A stretch of 64,000 nucleotides of DNA from Methanomassiliicoccus sp. (lineage in GTDB: Archaea; Thermoplasmatota; Thermoplasmata; Methanomassiliicoccales; Methanomassiliicoccaceae), in the NCBI GenBank assembly GCA_016109435.1, contig JAEILR010000020.1, positions 248,001 through 312,000 of the forward strand, given 5' to 3'. The notes beneath the pieces were generated by a model. That model was given only the letters and a program-made list of their open reading frames with translations. It searched no databases and was not told where the DNA came from. Made by a program: the position numbers and the translations under genes. Shown here piece after piece: positions 49,815-58,436 of the stretch; within the stretch, counting starts at the first letter, position 1; each line of letters opens with the position of its first letter.

Positions 49815-50339
49815 ATGAGATTCAAGGGCGGGCCGACCCAGGACGAGGTCATGGCCGTATCGGTTCACAAGCTTGGCATCAAGAGGGGAGATGTGGTCGC
49901 TGACATCGGCTGCGGCACCGGTAAGGTGGCCATGGCGATGGGGGAGACCGCTGAGAAGGTCTACGCCGTAGATATCCGGAAGGAGGCTGTGGAGACCTGC
50001 CTGGTGAACCTAAAGACCTGGGGACGGACGAACATCGAGGTCCGCCAGCAGGACGGCCTGGAGTTCCTGGAACAGTGCGACCGTTTGAACGGGGCGTTCG
50101 TAGGCGGGACCAAACATCTACCGGAGATGCTGGCCCTCCTTAAGGACCGGGTCAGGGGCCGGATCGTGGTCAACACCGTCTTGTTGAGGTCCATGAACCA
50201 GGCGGTAGAGGGCATGATCAAGCTGGACATGTTCAAGGAGGCGGTCCAGGTGCAGGTGGGCCGCTCTCATGGGATCGCCGGGAGCATAATGTTCCGGCCT
50301 ATCGACCCGGTGTTCATTATCGTCGGGGAGGTCCTCTGA
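49815..50339 (+). CDS. cbiT: Cobalt-precorrin-6B C15-methyltransferase (decarboxylating)
   Basis: 174 aa from ATG at 49815. SAM-binding DIGCGTGKVAMAMGE (motif I), YAVDIRKEAVETCLVNL (motif II) and RIVVNTVLL; the start GGPTQDEVMAVSVHKLG is typical of CbiT. Methylates C15 and removes the C12 acetate carboxyl. CbiE, encoded later in the operon, methylates C5. First gene of the cbiTLFGHCDEA operon. Confidence 0.93.
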   Translation: MRFKGGPTQDEVMAVSVHKLGIKRGDVVADIGCGTGKVAMAMGETAEKVYAVDIRKEAVETCLVNLKTWGRTNIEVRQQDGLEFLEQCDRLNGAFVGGTKHLPEMLALLKDRVRGRIVVNTVLLRSMNQAVEGMIKLDMFKEAVQVQVGRSHGIAGSIMFRPIDPVFIIVGEVL

Positions 50340-50947
50340 TGCTGATCGGCGTCGGCCTTGGACCGGGGGATAGGGAGCTGCTCACTCTGAAGGCGGTGCG
50401 CCTCCTCCACTCGGCGGACAGGGTGTTCGTCCCCGGAAAGATGGCGCTGGAGCTGGTGAAGGAACACTGCGCCCCGATGGTGCTGGAGTTCCCCATGGTG
50501 AACGACGAGAACGTCATCCGGCAGGCACTGGAACGGAACGCCGATCTCATCGCCCCGGTGGCCATCGAAGGCACGGCCGTCCTGGGGATCCTGGGCGACC
50601 CCAACTTCTACTCCACGTTCTCCAGGCAGTGTGAGGTGCTGAAGGAGAAGTACCCGCAGGTGGAGGTCGCGGTCGAGCCGGGGATCAGCTCGATAACCGC
50701 CTTCGCCTCGCGGGCCCACATACCGGTCAACTCCGGGGTGCTGGTCACCGACGGCTCGGAGCATGAGTGCCTCGTGCTGCTGAAGGTGCGGACCCCCCGG
50801 GAAAAGATGGCCGAGCTCCGTACCTGCGGATACTCGGAGTTCCACCTCGTGGAGAGGATGTACCTGGAGAACGAGAAGGTGTACCACCAGGACGAGATGC
50901 CGGAGAGGTGCGACTACATGAGCGTCATGTTCGCCCGGAGGGCATAG
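50339..50947 (+). CDS. cbiL: Cobalt-factor II C20-methyltransferase
   Basis: 202 aa corrin methyltransferase. LIGVGLGPGDRELLTLKAV at the N-terminus, then LGDPNFYSTFS (the GDP loop contacting SAM) and VEPGISSITAFASRAHIPV. These fit the CbiL/CobI branch, which methylates C20 of cobalt-factor II. It overlaps cbiT by 1 bp. Confidence 0.92.
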   Translation: MLIGVGLGPGDRELLTLKAVRLLHSADRVFVPGKMALELVKEHCAPMVLEFPMVNDENVIRQALERNADLIAPVAIEGTAVLGILGDPNFYSTFSRQCEVLKEKYPQVEVAVEPGISSITAFASRAHIPVNSGVLVTDGSEHECLVLLKVRTPREKMAELRTCGYSEFHLVERMYLENEKVYHQDEMPERCDYMSVMFARRA

Positions 50948-50948
50948 G

Positions 50949-51668
50949 ATGGACGCTCCGGTGGTGTGGTTCGTAGGCGCCGGCCCGGGCGATCCCGACC
51001 TCATCACGCTGAAGGGCAACGAACTGCTGGTCGGCGCCGACGTGCTCATCTACGCCGGATCGCTGGTCAACCCCGCCCTGGTGGAAAGGTCCAAGGCCGG
51101 GGTGAAGCTGGATAGCTGGGGCATGAACGTCGAGGAGCTGGTGATGGCCATGGTGGACGCGGCCAGGGCGGGAAAGCGAGTGGTGCGCCTGCATAGCGGC
51201 GATCCCTCCCTCTACGGCTCCATCGTCGAGCAGATCGCCGAGCTGGAGCAGCAGGGAGTGGAGGTCACTATCATCCCCGGGGTCAGCTCCCTGTTCGCTG
51301 CGTCCGCGGCGCTTAAGACCCAGTACACCCTCAAGGGCGTCTCCGAAACGCTCATCGTGACCAGGCCGGCGGGCGAGACCCTGGAGGAGGATGATATCTC
51401 CAGGCTGTCGGAGACCGGCGCGTCCATGGTGTTCTTCCTGGGAACCGAGAAGCTGCCTGAGATCGTAGACAAGCTGAGGTGCCCGCCGGACACTCCCGCC
51501 GCCGTGGTCTACCACGCCTCCTGGCCGGACCAGAAGGTCGTACGCGGCAATGTGGGGGACATCGCCCGGAAGGCGGAAGAGGCCGGCATCCGCAAGACCG
51601 CTCTGATCATCATCGGTGGCGTCGTGGACCCCATGGGACGCTACCAGAGGTCGGTGCTGTACTCATGA
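50949..51668 (+). CDS. cbiF: Cobalt-precorrin-4 C11-methyltransferase
   Basis: 239 aa. WFVGAGPGDPDLITLKGNELL and the CbiF-specific VLIYAGSLVNPALV; SGDPSLYGSIVEQ for SAM; IIPGVSSLFAASAALKTQYTLKG. Methylates C11. Overlaps cbiG by 4 bp. Confidence 0.94.
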   Translation: MDAPVVWFVGAGPGDPDLITLKGNELLVGADVLIYAGSLVNPALVERSKAGVKLDSWGMNVEELVMAMVDAARAGKRVVRLHSGDPSLYGSIVEQIAELEQQGVEVTIIPGVSSLFAASAALKTQYTLKGVSETLIVTRPAGETLEEDDISRLSETGASMVFFLGTEKLPEIVDKLRCPPDTPAAVVYHASWPDQKVVRGNVGDIARKAEEAGIRKTALIIIGGVVDPMGRYQRSVLYS

Positions 51669-52531
51669 GGACCGCCGTCGTTCATGTCGGTCATCCGCAG
51701 CAGGCCGCCGAGGTGGGCAGGTGGCTAGGCGCCGAGGTCTTCGAACACTCCGACGGTATCTTCGAGAGGTTGTTCCGTGAGTACGAGGCCATCGTCGCGA
51801 TAATGGCCATCGGGATCGTGGTCAGGAAGATCGCTTTACTTGTACGTGACAAGTGGGTCGATCCCGCCGTGGTCGTGGTCACCCCGGACCTGAGGTTCAG
51901 CGTTCCCATCCTGGGGGGCCACCATGGCGGTAACGAGATCGCTCGAAAGTTGTCCGCCCTTGGTCCGGTTCCTGTAATATCCACGGCCACCGACGCCCTG
52001 GGCCGGGACTCGGTGGAGGAGATCGCGTCGAGGAACGGCCTGGAGGTCATCAACAAGAGCAGTACCGTGGAGGTCAACCGGGCGTTCCTGGACGGTGACG
52101 TCCCGGTGTACCGCATAGACGGCCCGGCCGTGGTGCTGGCATATTCCACCGTTTCGGTGCTGGCGTCCCCCGGAGAGTACATCGTGGGCATCGGGTGCAA
52201 TCGGGGCACCGCCGCGGCGGAGATCGCCCAGGCGGTGCTCGACGCGTTGTCGTCGAACGGGATCGCCGCAAGCGATGTCCTGGCCTACGCCTCCACGGCC
52301 AAGAAGTTCGACGAGGCCGGCCTGGTGTCCGCCGTCCGGGAGATCGGAGGGCGGCTGTTCTTCATCGATGACGAAACCATCAACACGCAGCCCGTGGCCA
52401 CTCAGTCCCGGGCCGACCTCATCGGCCTGATCGGAGTGGCGGAACCGTCGGCCCTGGCGCTGGCGAGGAGAAAGGAACTAGTGATGCAGAGGAGGGCGTA
52501 CGGAAATGTCACCATCGCCATCGCAAGATGA
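51665..52531 (+). CDS. cbiG: Cobalt-precorrin-5A hydrolase
   Basis: 288 aa from ATG at 51665, overlapping the cbiF stop; the longer frame shadows cbiF. The N-terminal domain shows IVAIMAIGIVVRKIALLVRDKWVDPAVVVV and PILGGHHGGNEIARKL. The C-terminal domain carries YIVGIGCNRGTAAAEIAQAV and YASTAKKFDEAGL. CbiG opens the delta-lactone of cobalt-precorrin-5A, releasing acetaldehyde, a step unique to the anaerobic route. Confidence 0.94.
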   Translation: MRTAVVHVGHPQQAAEVGRWLGAEVFEHSDGIFERLFREYEAIVAIMAIGIVVRKIALLVRDKWVDPAVVVVTPDLRFSVPILGGHHGGNEIARKLSALGPVPVISTATDALGRDSVEEIASRNGLEVINKSSTVEVNRAFLDGDVPVYRIDGPAVVLAYSTVSVLASPGEYIVGIGCNRGTAAAEIAQAVLDALSSNGIAASDVLAYASTAKKFDEAGLVSAVREIGGRLFFIDDETINTQPVATQSRADLIGLIGVAEPSALALARRKELVMQRRAYGNVTIAIAR

Positions 52532-53300
52532 TGTCAGCGGAAGATTGTTCGTGGTGAGCACCGGCCCCGGGGACCTTGACAACCTGACCCCCCTGGCCCG
52601 CCGGGCGATACTCGAATCGGACGTGGTCATCGGCAACCGGTTCTACCTGGACCAGCTGATGCCGCTGTTGGAAGGGAAGAGGATCATCCATTCGTCCATG
52701 GGCCACGAGGTGGAGAGGGCTAGGGAGGCCGTGCTCCTGGCCCGCGGTTCGAAGGTGTCCATGGTCAGCGGCGGGGACGCCGGGGTGTACGGCATGGCCA
52801 GCATCGTCCTGGAACTCGCGCAGAAGGAGGCCCCGGGGATGAAAGTGAAGATCGTGCCCGGGGTGACCGCTGCCACGGCCGCGGCCTCCATCCTCGGATC
52901 TCCGCTATCCAGCGATTTCCTGGTCATCTCGCTCAGCGACCTGCTCACGCCGTGGGAAGTGATCGAGAGACGCCTAGACCTCGGTTTCCAGATGGGGATA
53001 CCCATGGCGGTGTACAACCCCCGTAGCCGGAACCGTCAGGGGAACCTCAAGAAGGCGCTGGAGATCGGGCTGAGGCATGCCAGGCCGGATACCCCGGTGG
53101 GCATCGTCAGGAACGCCTACCGCGGCGAGGAGGAGAGCTTCACTGTCACCGACCTTGGCTCGCTGTACGAGGACGACAGCGAGGTGGACATGCATTCTAT
53201 GGTCATCATCGGAGGAGAGGGTACCAAGCTGATGAAGGAGGGAGAGAATGTCAGAGGGATCATCACGCCGAGAGGCTACCACCGGAAGTACGTATATTGA
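52506..53300 (+). CDS. cbiH: Cobalt-precorrin-3B C17-methyltransferase
   Basis: 264 aa. VVSTGPGDLDNLTPLARRAI, VIGNRFYLDQL, VSGGDAGVYGMASIV and PSLSSDFLVISLSDLLTPWEVIERRL-type region, then MAVYNPRSRNRQGNLKKALEI. This is the CbiH/CobJ ring-contraction methyltransferase. Overlaps cbiG by 26 bp and cbiC by 53 bp, unusually long coupling. Confidence 0.94.
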   Translation: MSPSPSQDDVSGRLFVVSTGPGDLDNLTPLARRAILESDVVIGNRFYLDQLMPLLEGKRIIHSSMGHEVERAREAVLLARGSKVSMVSGGDAGVYGMASIVLELAQKEAPGMKVKIVPGVTAATAAASILGSPLSSDFLVISLSDLLTPWEVIERRLDLGFQMGIPMAVYNPRSRNRQGNLKKALEIGLRHARPDTPVGIVRNAYRGEEESFTVTDLGSLYEDDSEVDMHSMVIIGGEGTKLMKEGENVRGIITPRGYHRKYVY

Positions 53301-53910
53301 CCTGGGCGCGGACACCGAGGAGGGCTACAGCATCTCCAGGCGCAGCCGGCAGCTGGCCCGGAGCACCCTGGGCGACAACGGTCCGGAGGACCGCATCCGG
53401 CAGCGGTGCTCCATAGCCGTCGGCGATTTCGCTATGGCCGACCTGATGCGCTTCGTCAACGGGCCGGTACGGGCGGGACTGGACGCGCTGGGCGACGGCG
53501 CGGCCATCTTCGCCGACATCCGCATGGTGCAGATCGGCATCCAGAAGAAGGGGCACAGTTCCCTGGTGGACTGCCTTCTGGACCACGGAGCGGACCTCGC
53601 CCGGACGAGGGGCATCACCCGCACCAGCGCAGGCATGCTCGCTTTGGGAGAGAGACTGAACGGTTCGATCGTGGTCATCGGGAACGCGCCGTCCTGCCTG
53701 CTGTCCCTATGCGAGATGCACCCGCGGGGGGTAAGGCCGGCCCTGGTCATCGGCTGCCCGGTCGGCTTCGTCAACGCGGCGGAATCGAAGGAGGAGCTGA
53801 GGAAGCTGGACGTTCCGTCCGTTTCCACCCAGGGCACCAGGGGAGGGACCCCGGTGGCCGTCGCCGCCCTCAACGAGATCATCACCATGTTCGCCGAGGG
53901 AAGGAAGTGA
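53248..53910 (+). CDS. cbiC: Cobalt-precorrin-8 methylmutase
   Basis: 220 aa; the first 53 bp lie inside cbiH. Motifs: GYSISRRSRQLARSTLG, CSIAVGDFAMADLMRFV, IFADIRMVQIGI, TRTSAGMLAL and catalytic-region VIGCPVGFVNAAESKEEL. Shifts the C11 methyl to C12. Nearly the same role as CobH. A slightly downstream start would shorten the overlap, but no better ribosome-binding site is evident. Confidence 0.93.
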   Translation: MSEGSSRREATTGSTYIDLGADTEEGYSISRRSRQLARSTLGDNGPEDRIRQRCSIAVGDFAMADLMRFVNGPVRAGLDALGDGAAIFADIRMVQIGIQKKGHSSLVDCLLDHGADLARTRGITRTSAGMLALGERLNGSIVVIGNAPSCLLSLCEMHPRGVRPALVIGCPVGFVNAAESKEELRKLDVPSVSTQGTRGGTPVAVAALNEIITMFAEGRK

Positions 53911-53911
53911 G

Positions 53912-54916
53912 ATGATCGACCCCGTTTCCGGGTTCCGCTATCCGGAGGCCTGGGTTTCGCTGTGTACGGACCCGTGCGACCGGGAGATGGTCCGGGACGG
54001 TCGGGGGGTGCTCACCTCGGACGGCAGGATGCTCAGGCGTGGGTTCACCACCGGGACCACCGCCGCGGCGGCGTGCGCCGCGGCCATCCTGTCCCTGGAC
54101 GGAGATGTGCGCAGCGTCAACGTTCGCCTGGCATGCGGGATCACCTACCCGGTGGAGGTATCGGGACGGGACGGCACTGCCAGCTGCTTCAAGTACTCCG
54201 GCGACTACCCTGACGACGCCACCGCGGGTATCGAGTTCCGCGCCAGCTTCGTCCGGTTCCAGGATGGTGCGGCCGTGGATGCCGGTCAGGGGATCGGCCG
54301 GTGGGACCGGGACACCCCCAGGTATCTGAAAGGAGCCCCGGCCATCAGCCGAACCGCCCTGGACTGCATCCTGGGGGCCATAGGGTCGGCGTGCCAGGTC
54401 CGGGGGGAGATTGGAGCGCTGGTCCATCTCCAGGCGATCGACGGGGAGAGGATCGCGCTCAGTACCCTCAACGGCCGGATAGGCGTCGTCGGCGGGATCT
54501 CCGTGCTCGGCTCCACCGGCCTGGTGGAACCGTGGGACGACCACCTGGGCCAAGATTCGGTCGATCGGGCGCGGAGGGCGGAACGGGCGGTGGTCACCAC
54601 CGGGCGGGTCGGGCTGAGGCACGCCCGTCTGCGGTATCCGGACCGAGAGGTCATCCTCGTGGGAGCGAACATCGGTCCGGTGCTGGACTCCCGGGAGGAG
54701 GGCCTCACGCTGTTCGGTCTGCCGGCGCTCATCATCAGGTTCATCGACCCCGCGGTCCTGGAAGGGAGCGGGCACCGGACCATAGAAGAGCTGGTCTCCT
54801 CGCCCCAGGGCAGGGATGTGGTGCGCGCCTCCATCGAGAGCTTCAAGCGCAGATACCCCGGCCACGGGATCGCGATCATCGACCGGGACGGTTTGGTGCT
54901 GGAGGAAGCCACATGA
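53912..54916 (+). CDS. cbiD: Cobalt-precorrin-5B C1-methyltransferase
   Basis: 334 aa. LRRGFTTGTTAAAACAAAIL is the CbiD signature; then YSGDYPDDATAGIEFRA and VGVGISVLGSTG-type IGVVGGISVLGSTGLVEPW. Methylates C1 in the anaerobic pathway, a family unrelated to other corrin methyltransferases. Overlaps cbiE by 4 bp. Confidence 0.93.
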   Translation: MIDPVSGFRYPEAWVSLCTDPCDREMVRDGRGVLTSDGRMLRRGFTTGTTAAAACAAAILSLDGDVRSVNVRLACGITYPVEVSGRDGTASCFKYSGDYPDDATAGIEFRASFVRFQDGAAVDAGQGIGRWDRDTPRYLKGAPAISRTALDCILGAIGSACQVRGEIGALVHLQAIDGERIALSTLNGRIGVVGGISVLGSTGLVEPWDDHLGQDSVDRARRAERAVVTTGRVGLRHARLRYPDREVILVGANIGPVLDSREEGLTLFGLPALIIRFIDPAVLEGSGHRTIEELVSSPQGRDVVRASIESFKRRYPGHGIAIIDRDGLVLEEAT

Positions 54917-55497
54917 TCGTGGTAGGGGTCGGCTGCGGGCCGGGAATGTTGACCGTGGAGGCCATCGCCCACCTGCGGAACGCGAGCAGGATATTCGGTT
55001 CACGGCGGGCCCTGGAAATGGCCGGACCGTATATCCCGCCGCACTGCGAGGTCGCCCCCATCGAGGACTATTCGCGGATCGGCGAGCTTCCCGAGGATGC
55101 CGTGGTGCTTTCCACCGGCGATCCCATGCTCTCCGGGCTCGGCCACCTGGGGGTGGACGTGGTGCCCGGCATTTCCTCGATGCAGTGCGCCTTCTCCCGA
55201 TTGCGTCTTCCACTGGCGAGGGCGGTGGTGGTGGACGCCCACGGGAAGGACGAGAGCGCGGCGAGGGAGGAGATGCTGGAAGAGGTGAGCAGGGGGCGGA
55301 TACCATTCGTCCTTACCGGGCCGGAGTTCGACATCGCCGACCTTGCACGCATCATGGCGGAACGGGGGATCGACGGCACCATTATCGTTTGCGAGGACCT
55401 CGGTTATCCCGCCGAGGTGATATCGTTCGGCGATCCGAAGCACCCGCCCCACGCCTCCTCCCGCCTCTTCTCGCTGATCCTCGTGAAGGACAGGTGA
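54913..55497 (+). CDS. cbiE: Cobalt-precorrin-7 C5-methyltransferase
   Basis: 194 aa from ATG at 54913. IVVGVGCGPGMLTVEAIAHL, IFGSRRALEMA, VVLSTGDPMLSGLGHLG and VVPGISSMQCAFSRLRLPL. Methylates C5; functions with CbiT encoded at the operon start. Longer upstream frames shadow cbiD. Confidence 0.92.
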   Translation: MIVVGVGCGPGMLTVEAIAHLRNASRIFGSRRALEMAGPYIPPHCEVAPIEDYSRIGELPEDAVVLSTGDPMLSGLGHLGVDVVPGISSMQCAFSRLRLPLARAVVVDAHGKDESAAREEMLEEVSRGRIPFVLTGPEFDIADLARIMAERGIDGTIIVCEDLGYPAEVISFGDPKHPPHASSRLFSLILVKDR

Positions 55498-55501
55498 TGG
55501 G

Positions 55502-56854
55502 ATGGACCGTCCGCGGGTGATGATCGCCGGGGAAAGGAGCGGATCAGGCAAGTCGACCATAACCATCGGGGTGATCGCCGCCCTAAGGGCCAGAGGTCTG
55601 GACGTCCAGCCGTTCAAGACCGGGCCGGACTTCCTGGACCCCATGCACCACGATCAGGTGGGGAGCAGGAGATCAAGGAACCTGGACACGTGGATGTTCC
55701 CGGACTGGGTGGACGCCTCGTTCCAGCGGGCCTCCGCCGGCGCGGACGTCAGCGTGGTCGAGGGAGTCATGGGCCTGTACGACGGCGTGGACGGCCGGAG
55801 GGAAGAGGGAAGCTCCGCCCACCTGGCCAAGAGATTGCAATGCCCGGTCATCCTGGTCATCGACGCCACCGCCAGCTCCAGGAGCGTGGGGGCGGTGGCC
55901 AAGGGGTTCAAGACCTTCGACCCCGAGGCCGACGTCAGGGGAGTGATATTCAACCGTATCAGCGGCCAGAGGCACCTGGACATGGTGGAGGCGGCCATCG
56001 AGGGATTGGATCTGGTCAGCCTGGGCGGCATCCCCAAGAATAAGGGGATCGAGCTGGAGAGCAGGCACCTGGGCCTCGTCCCTGCCGGAGAGAGGGACGA
56101 CCGCCAGCGATACGACGGGATCAGGGAGATGGTGGAGGAGAACCTGGACCTCGACATTCTGGTCCGCCTCGCCTCCGAGGCCCCGGAGCGGCCGGAGGCG
56201 GAGGAGCCGCCTCTGGAGAGGATGGGCGATTTCCGGCTGGGAGTGGCGAGGGACGCCGCCTTCAACTTCTACTACGAGGACAACTTCGATATCCTCAGGT
56301 CCCTGGGGGCCAGGATCGTGGAGTTCTCCCCCCTGGCGGACGACCTGCCGGAAGCGGACGGCTACTATTTCGGCGGAGGCTATCCGGAACTTCACCTGGA
56401 CCGGCTGGAGTCGAACAACGCGCTGCGGGAGTCGTTGTCGAGGCGGGCAGGGGAGGGCGTTCCGGTCTACGCGGAGTGCGGGGGACTGATGTACCTCTGC
56501 CGCACGGTCAGGGGAACGGACGGCCGGGACCGGGAGATGGCCGGGGTGTTCGACGCCCGGGTGGAGATGACCCCTCAGCTCCAGGCATTGGGATACGTGG
56601 AGGCGCGGTGCGTCGACGACTGCATCATGTCCCCGGCGGGAGGAGCGATCCGGGGCCACGTCTTCCACTATTCCAGGGTCGTGTCCCATCGCCAGGAGAG
56701 GTTCTCGTACCGCTTGTCAAAGGACAAGGGAATCGACGGGGCCAGGGACGGGTTCGTGAAGGGGAATGCCCTGGCATCGTACCTGCACCTTCATTTCGGC
56801 AGTAACATCGACTTCGCCAGAGGGTTAGCGCGATCCTGCCTCGGGCGTCCGTGA
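55502..56854 (+). CDS. cbiA: Cobyrinate a,c-diamide synthase (possible dual CfbB role)
   Basis: 450 aa. The N-terminal P-loop is IAGERSGSGKSTITIGVIAAL (residues about 8-28), followed by PDFLDPMHHDQV and VVEGVMGLYDG. The C-terminal glutamine-amidotransferase domain has its nucleophile in VYAECGGLMYLCRT and GGGYPELH before it. Amidates the a and c side chains of cobyrinate. The same family contains CfbB, which amidates Ni-sirohydrochlorin for coenzyme F430; operon position favours the corrinoid role, but one enzyme might serve both. Confidence 0.92.
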   Translation: MDRPRVMIAGERSGSGKSTITIGVIAALRARGLDVQPFKTGPDFLDPMHHDQVGSRRSRNLDTWMFPDWVDASFQRASAGADVSVVEGVMGLYDGVDGRREEGSSAHLAKRLQCPVILVIDATASSRSVGAVAKGFKTFDPEADVRGVIFNRISGQRHLDMVEAAIEGLDLVSLGGIPKNKGIELESRHLGLVPAGERDDRQRYDGIREMVEENLDLDILVRLASEAPERPEAEEPPLERMGDFRLGVARDAAFNFYYEDNFDILRSLGARIVEFSPLADDLPEADGYYFGGGYPELHLDRLESNNALRESLSRRAGEGVPVYAECGGLMYLCRTVRGTDGRDREMAGVFDARVEMTPQLQALGYVEARCVDDCIMSPAGGAIRGHVFHYSRVVSHRQERFSYRLSKDKGIDGARDGFVKGNALASYLHLHFGSNIDFARGLARSCLGRP

Positions 56855-56916
56855 TCTCCACCCTTGAACAGGTCCAGACGGAAGGCCGCGGGGGCGTCCT
56901 GGCCCGGTCCCTGAAG

Positions 56917-57696
56917 TTACCGCGGGATTGATGCGGAGATCGATTCCAGCAAGTCGCGGAAAGTGGCGTTCACGGGTACGGCGGTCACCCGGATCCCCAT
57001 CTGCTCCAGGCGCTTCCTGGTCGGTCCTCCCATCGCGCCTACGACGCGGGAATTGAGCATATCGATGACCTTCTCCCGGGAAGCGACCTTCTCCGCCGCA
57101 TCGATGAACGAGGCCGCGGACAGCGAGGAGGAGAACGCGAAGGCGTCCACCTTCCCGGCCATGCTTTCATCGACGAGATACCGGACCTCCGGGGCGTCGG
57201 GGTCGGGGACGAGCTCATAGAGCACCGTTTCGGTCACCTCCGCCCCGGCCTCGACCAATCCATCATAAAGAATTCTTTCTCCGTGCGACGACCGCATCAG
57301 GTGGACCCGCTTGTACGCGAGCTCTTGTCCCATCTGCCGTACCAGGCCCTCGGACGAGTACTCCTCGGGGATCATGTCCACGCCGATCCCCCGGGCGGCC
57401 ATGGCTTTAGCGGTGAGGGGGCCGATGGCGATCCGGTAGCAGCTGGAGAGAAGAACGGCGGCGTCCTCTCCCCTCCTCGACGCCATCCTTGCCAGCGCCT
57501 CCACGCCGGTGGAGCTGGTGAGCACGGCGACATCGACCTCCTCATTCTTCAGCGCCCTGAGAAGGGCATCGAACTCCGGGCCGTCGTTCATCTCGATCTG
57601 CAGAGGGGAGGCGGCCACCACATCGAAGCCCATCTCCCTGGCCAGGACGATGGATTCCTCTAGCTTGTCCTTCGGCCGCATGACCGCCAATCTCAT
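56917..57696 (-). CDS. hemD: Uroporphyrinogen-III synthase
   Basis: 259 aa. Two-domain HemD fold with weak motifs, as usual: AVLTSSTGVEALARM, RIAIGPLTAKAMAARGIG, VHLMRSSHGERILYDGL and AFSSSLSAASFIDAAEK. Closes and inverts ring D of hydroxymethylbilane. Last gene of the seven-gene hem operon; it overlaps the cobA stop by 4 bp and converges on cbiA. Confidence 0.9.
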   Translation of the reverse strand: MRLAVMRPKDKLEESIVLAREMGFDVVAASPLQIEMNDGPEFDALLRALKNEEVDVAVLTSSTGVEALARMASRRGEDAAVLLSSCYRIAIGPLTAKAMAARGIGVDMIPEEYSSEGLVRQMGQELAYKRVHLMRSSHGERILYDGLVEAGAEVTETVLYELVPDPDAPEVRYLVDESMAGKVDAFAFSSSLSAASFIDAAEKVASREKVIDMLNSRVVGAMGGPTRKRLEQMGIRVTAVPVNATFRDLLESISASIPR

Positions 57697-58436
57697 CTGA
57701 GATCACCTAGAACCTCGCTCAGAGCGGCGACCCCGCCGACCACGACCACTGCAGGAGAGCCGACCCCCTGGCGGCGGCACTCCTCGGCCACGGCCGTGAG
57801 GGTGGAGAGGACCACCTTCTGCGATGGCGTGGACCCCCGGTGGACCACCGCGACCGGGGTATCGGGGTCCAGGCCTCCGGCCGCCAGGCGGGCCATGTTC
57901 TGTTCCAGATTGGCCATTCCCATGAGTATGACGATGGTACCGCCGGTCCGCGCCAGGGCGTCCCAGTTGATCCTCTCGTCGGGGCGGTCGTCGCGCTCGT
58001 GGCCGGTCACGAAAGTGACCAGGGGGGCATGGTCGCGGTGGGTGACCGGGATGCCCGCTACGGCCGGAGCGGCGATGGCCGAGGTCACCCCGGGAACGAC
58101 GTGGACGGTGATCCCCGCCTTCCGGATTTCCTCGGCCTCCTCCCCTCCCCGGCCGAACATGAACGGGTCCCCGCCCTTCAGCCTCACGACCATGCGGCCT
58201 TCCGACGCCTCCTCGACGATGATGCGGTTGATCCCTTCCTGCCTCACCTTGTGGTGCCCGCCCTCCTTGCCGACGTCGATGAGCCTGGCGTCCGGCCGGG
58301 CATGGTCCAGCAGCTCCGGGTTGGCCAGTTGATCGTACACGATCACGTCCGCCGTCCTGACCAGTTCCATCCCCCGCACGGTTATGAGGCCGATATCGCC
58401 CGGCCCGGCCCCCACCAGGTAGACCTCACCGGGCAA
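57693..58436 (-). CDS. cobA: Uroporphyrinogen-III C-methyltransferase
   Basis: 247 aa. YLVGAGPGDIGLITVRGMELV, VIVYDQLANPELL, RLKGGDPFMFGRGGEEAEEI and VPGVTSAIAAPAVAGIPVTHR are the SUMT signature. Two SAM-dependent methylations give precorrin-2, the shared precursor of corrinoids, siroheme and F430. No CysG-like fusion: the dehydrogenase is a separate gene at 62820. Overlaps hemC by 11 bp. Confidence 0.95.
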   Translation of the reverse strand: MPGEVYLVGAGPGDIGLITVRGMELVRTADVIVYDQLANPELLDHARPDARLIDVGKEGGHHKVRQEGINRIIVEEASEGRMVVRLKGGDPFMFGRGGEEAEEIRKAGITVHVVPGVTSAIAAPAVAGIPVTHRDHAPLVTFVTGHERDDRPDERINWDALARTGGTIVILMGMANLEQNMARLAAGGLDPDTPVAVVHRGSTPSQKVVLSTLTAVAEECRRQGVGSPAVVVVGGVAALSEVLGDLR

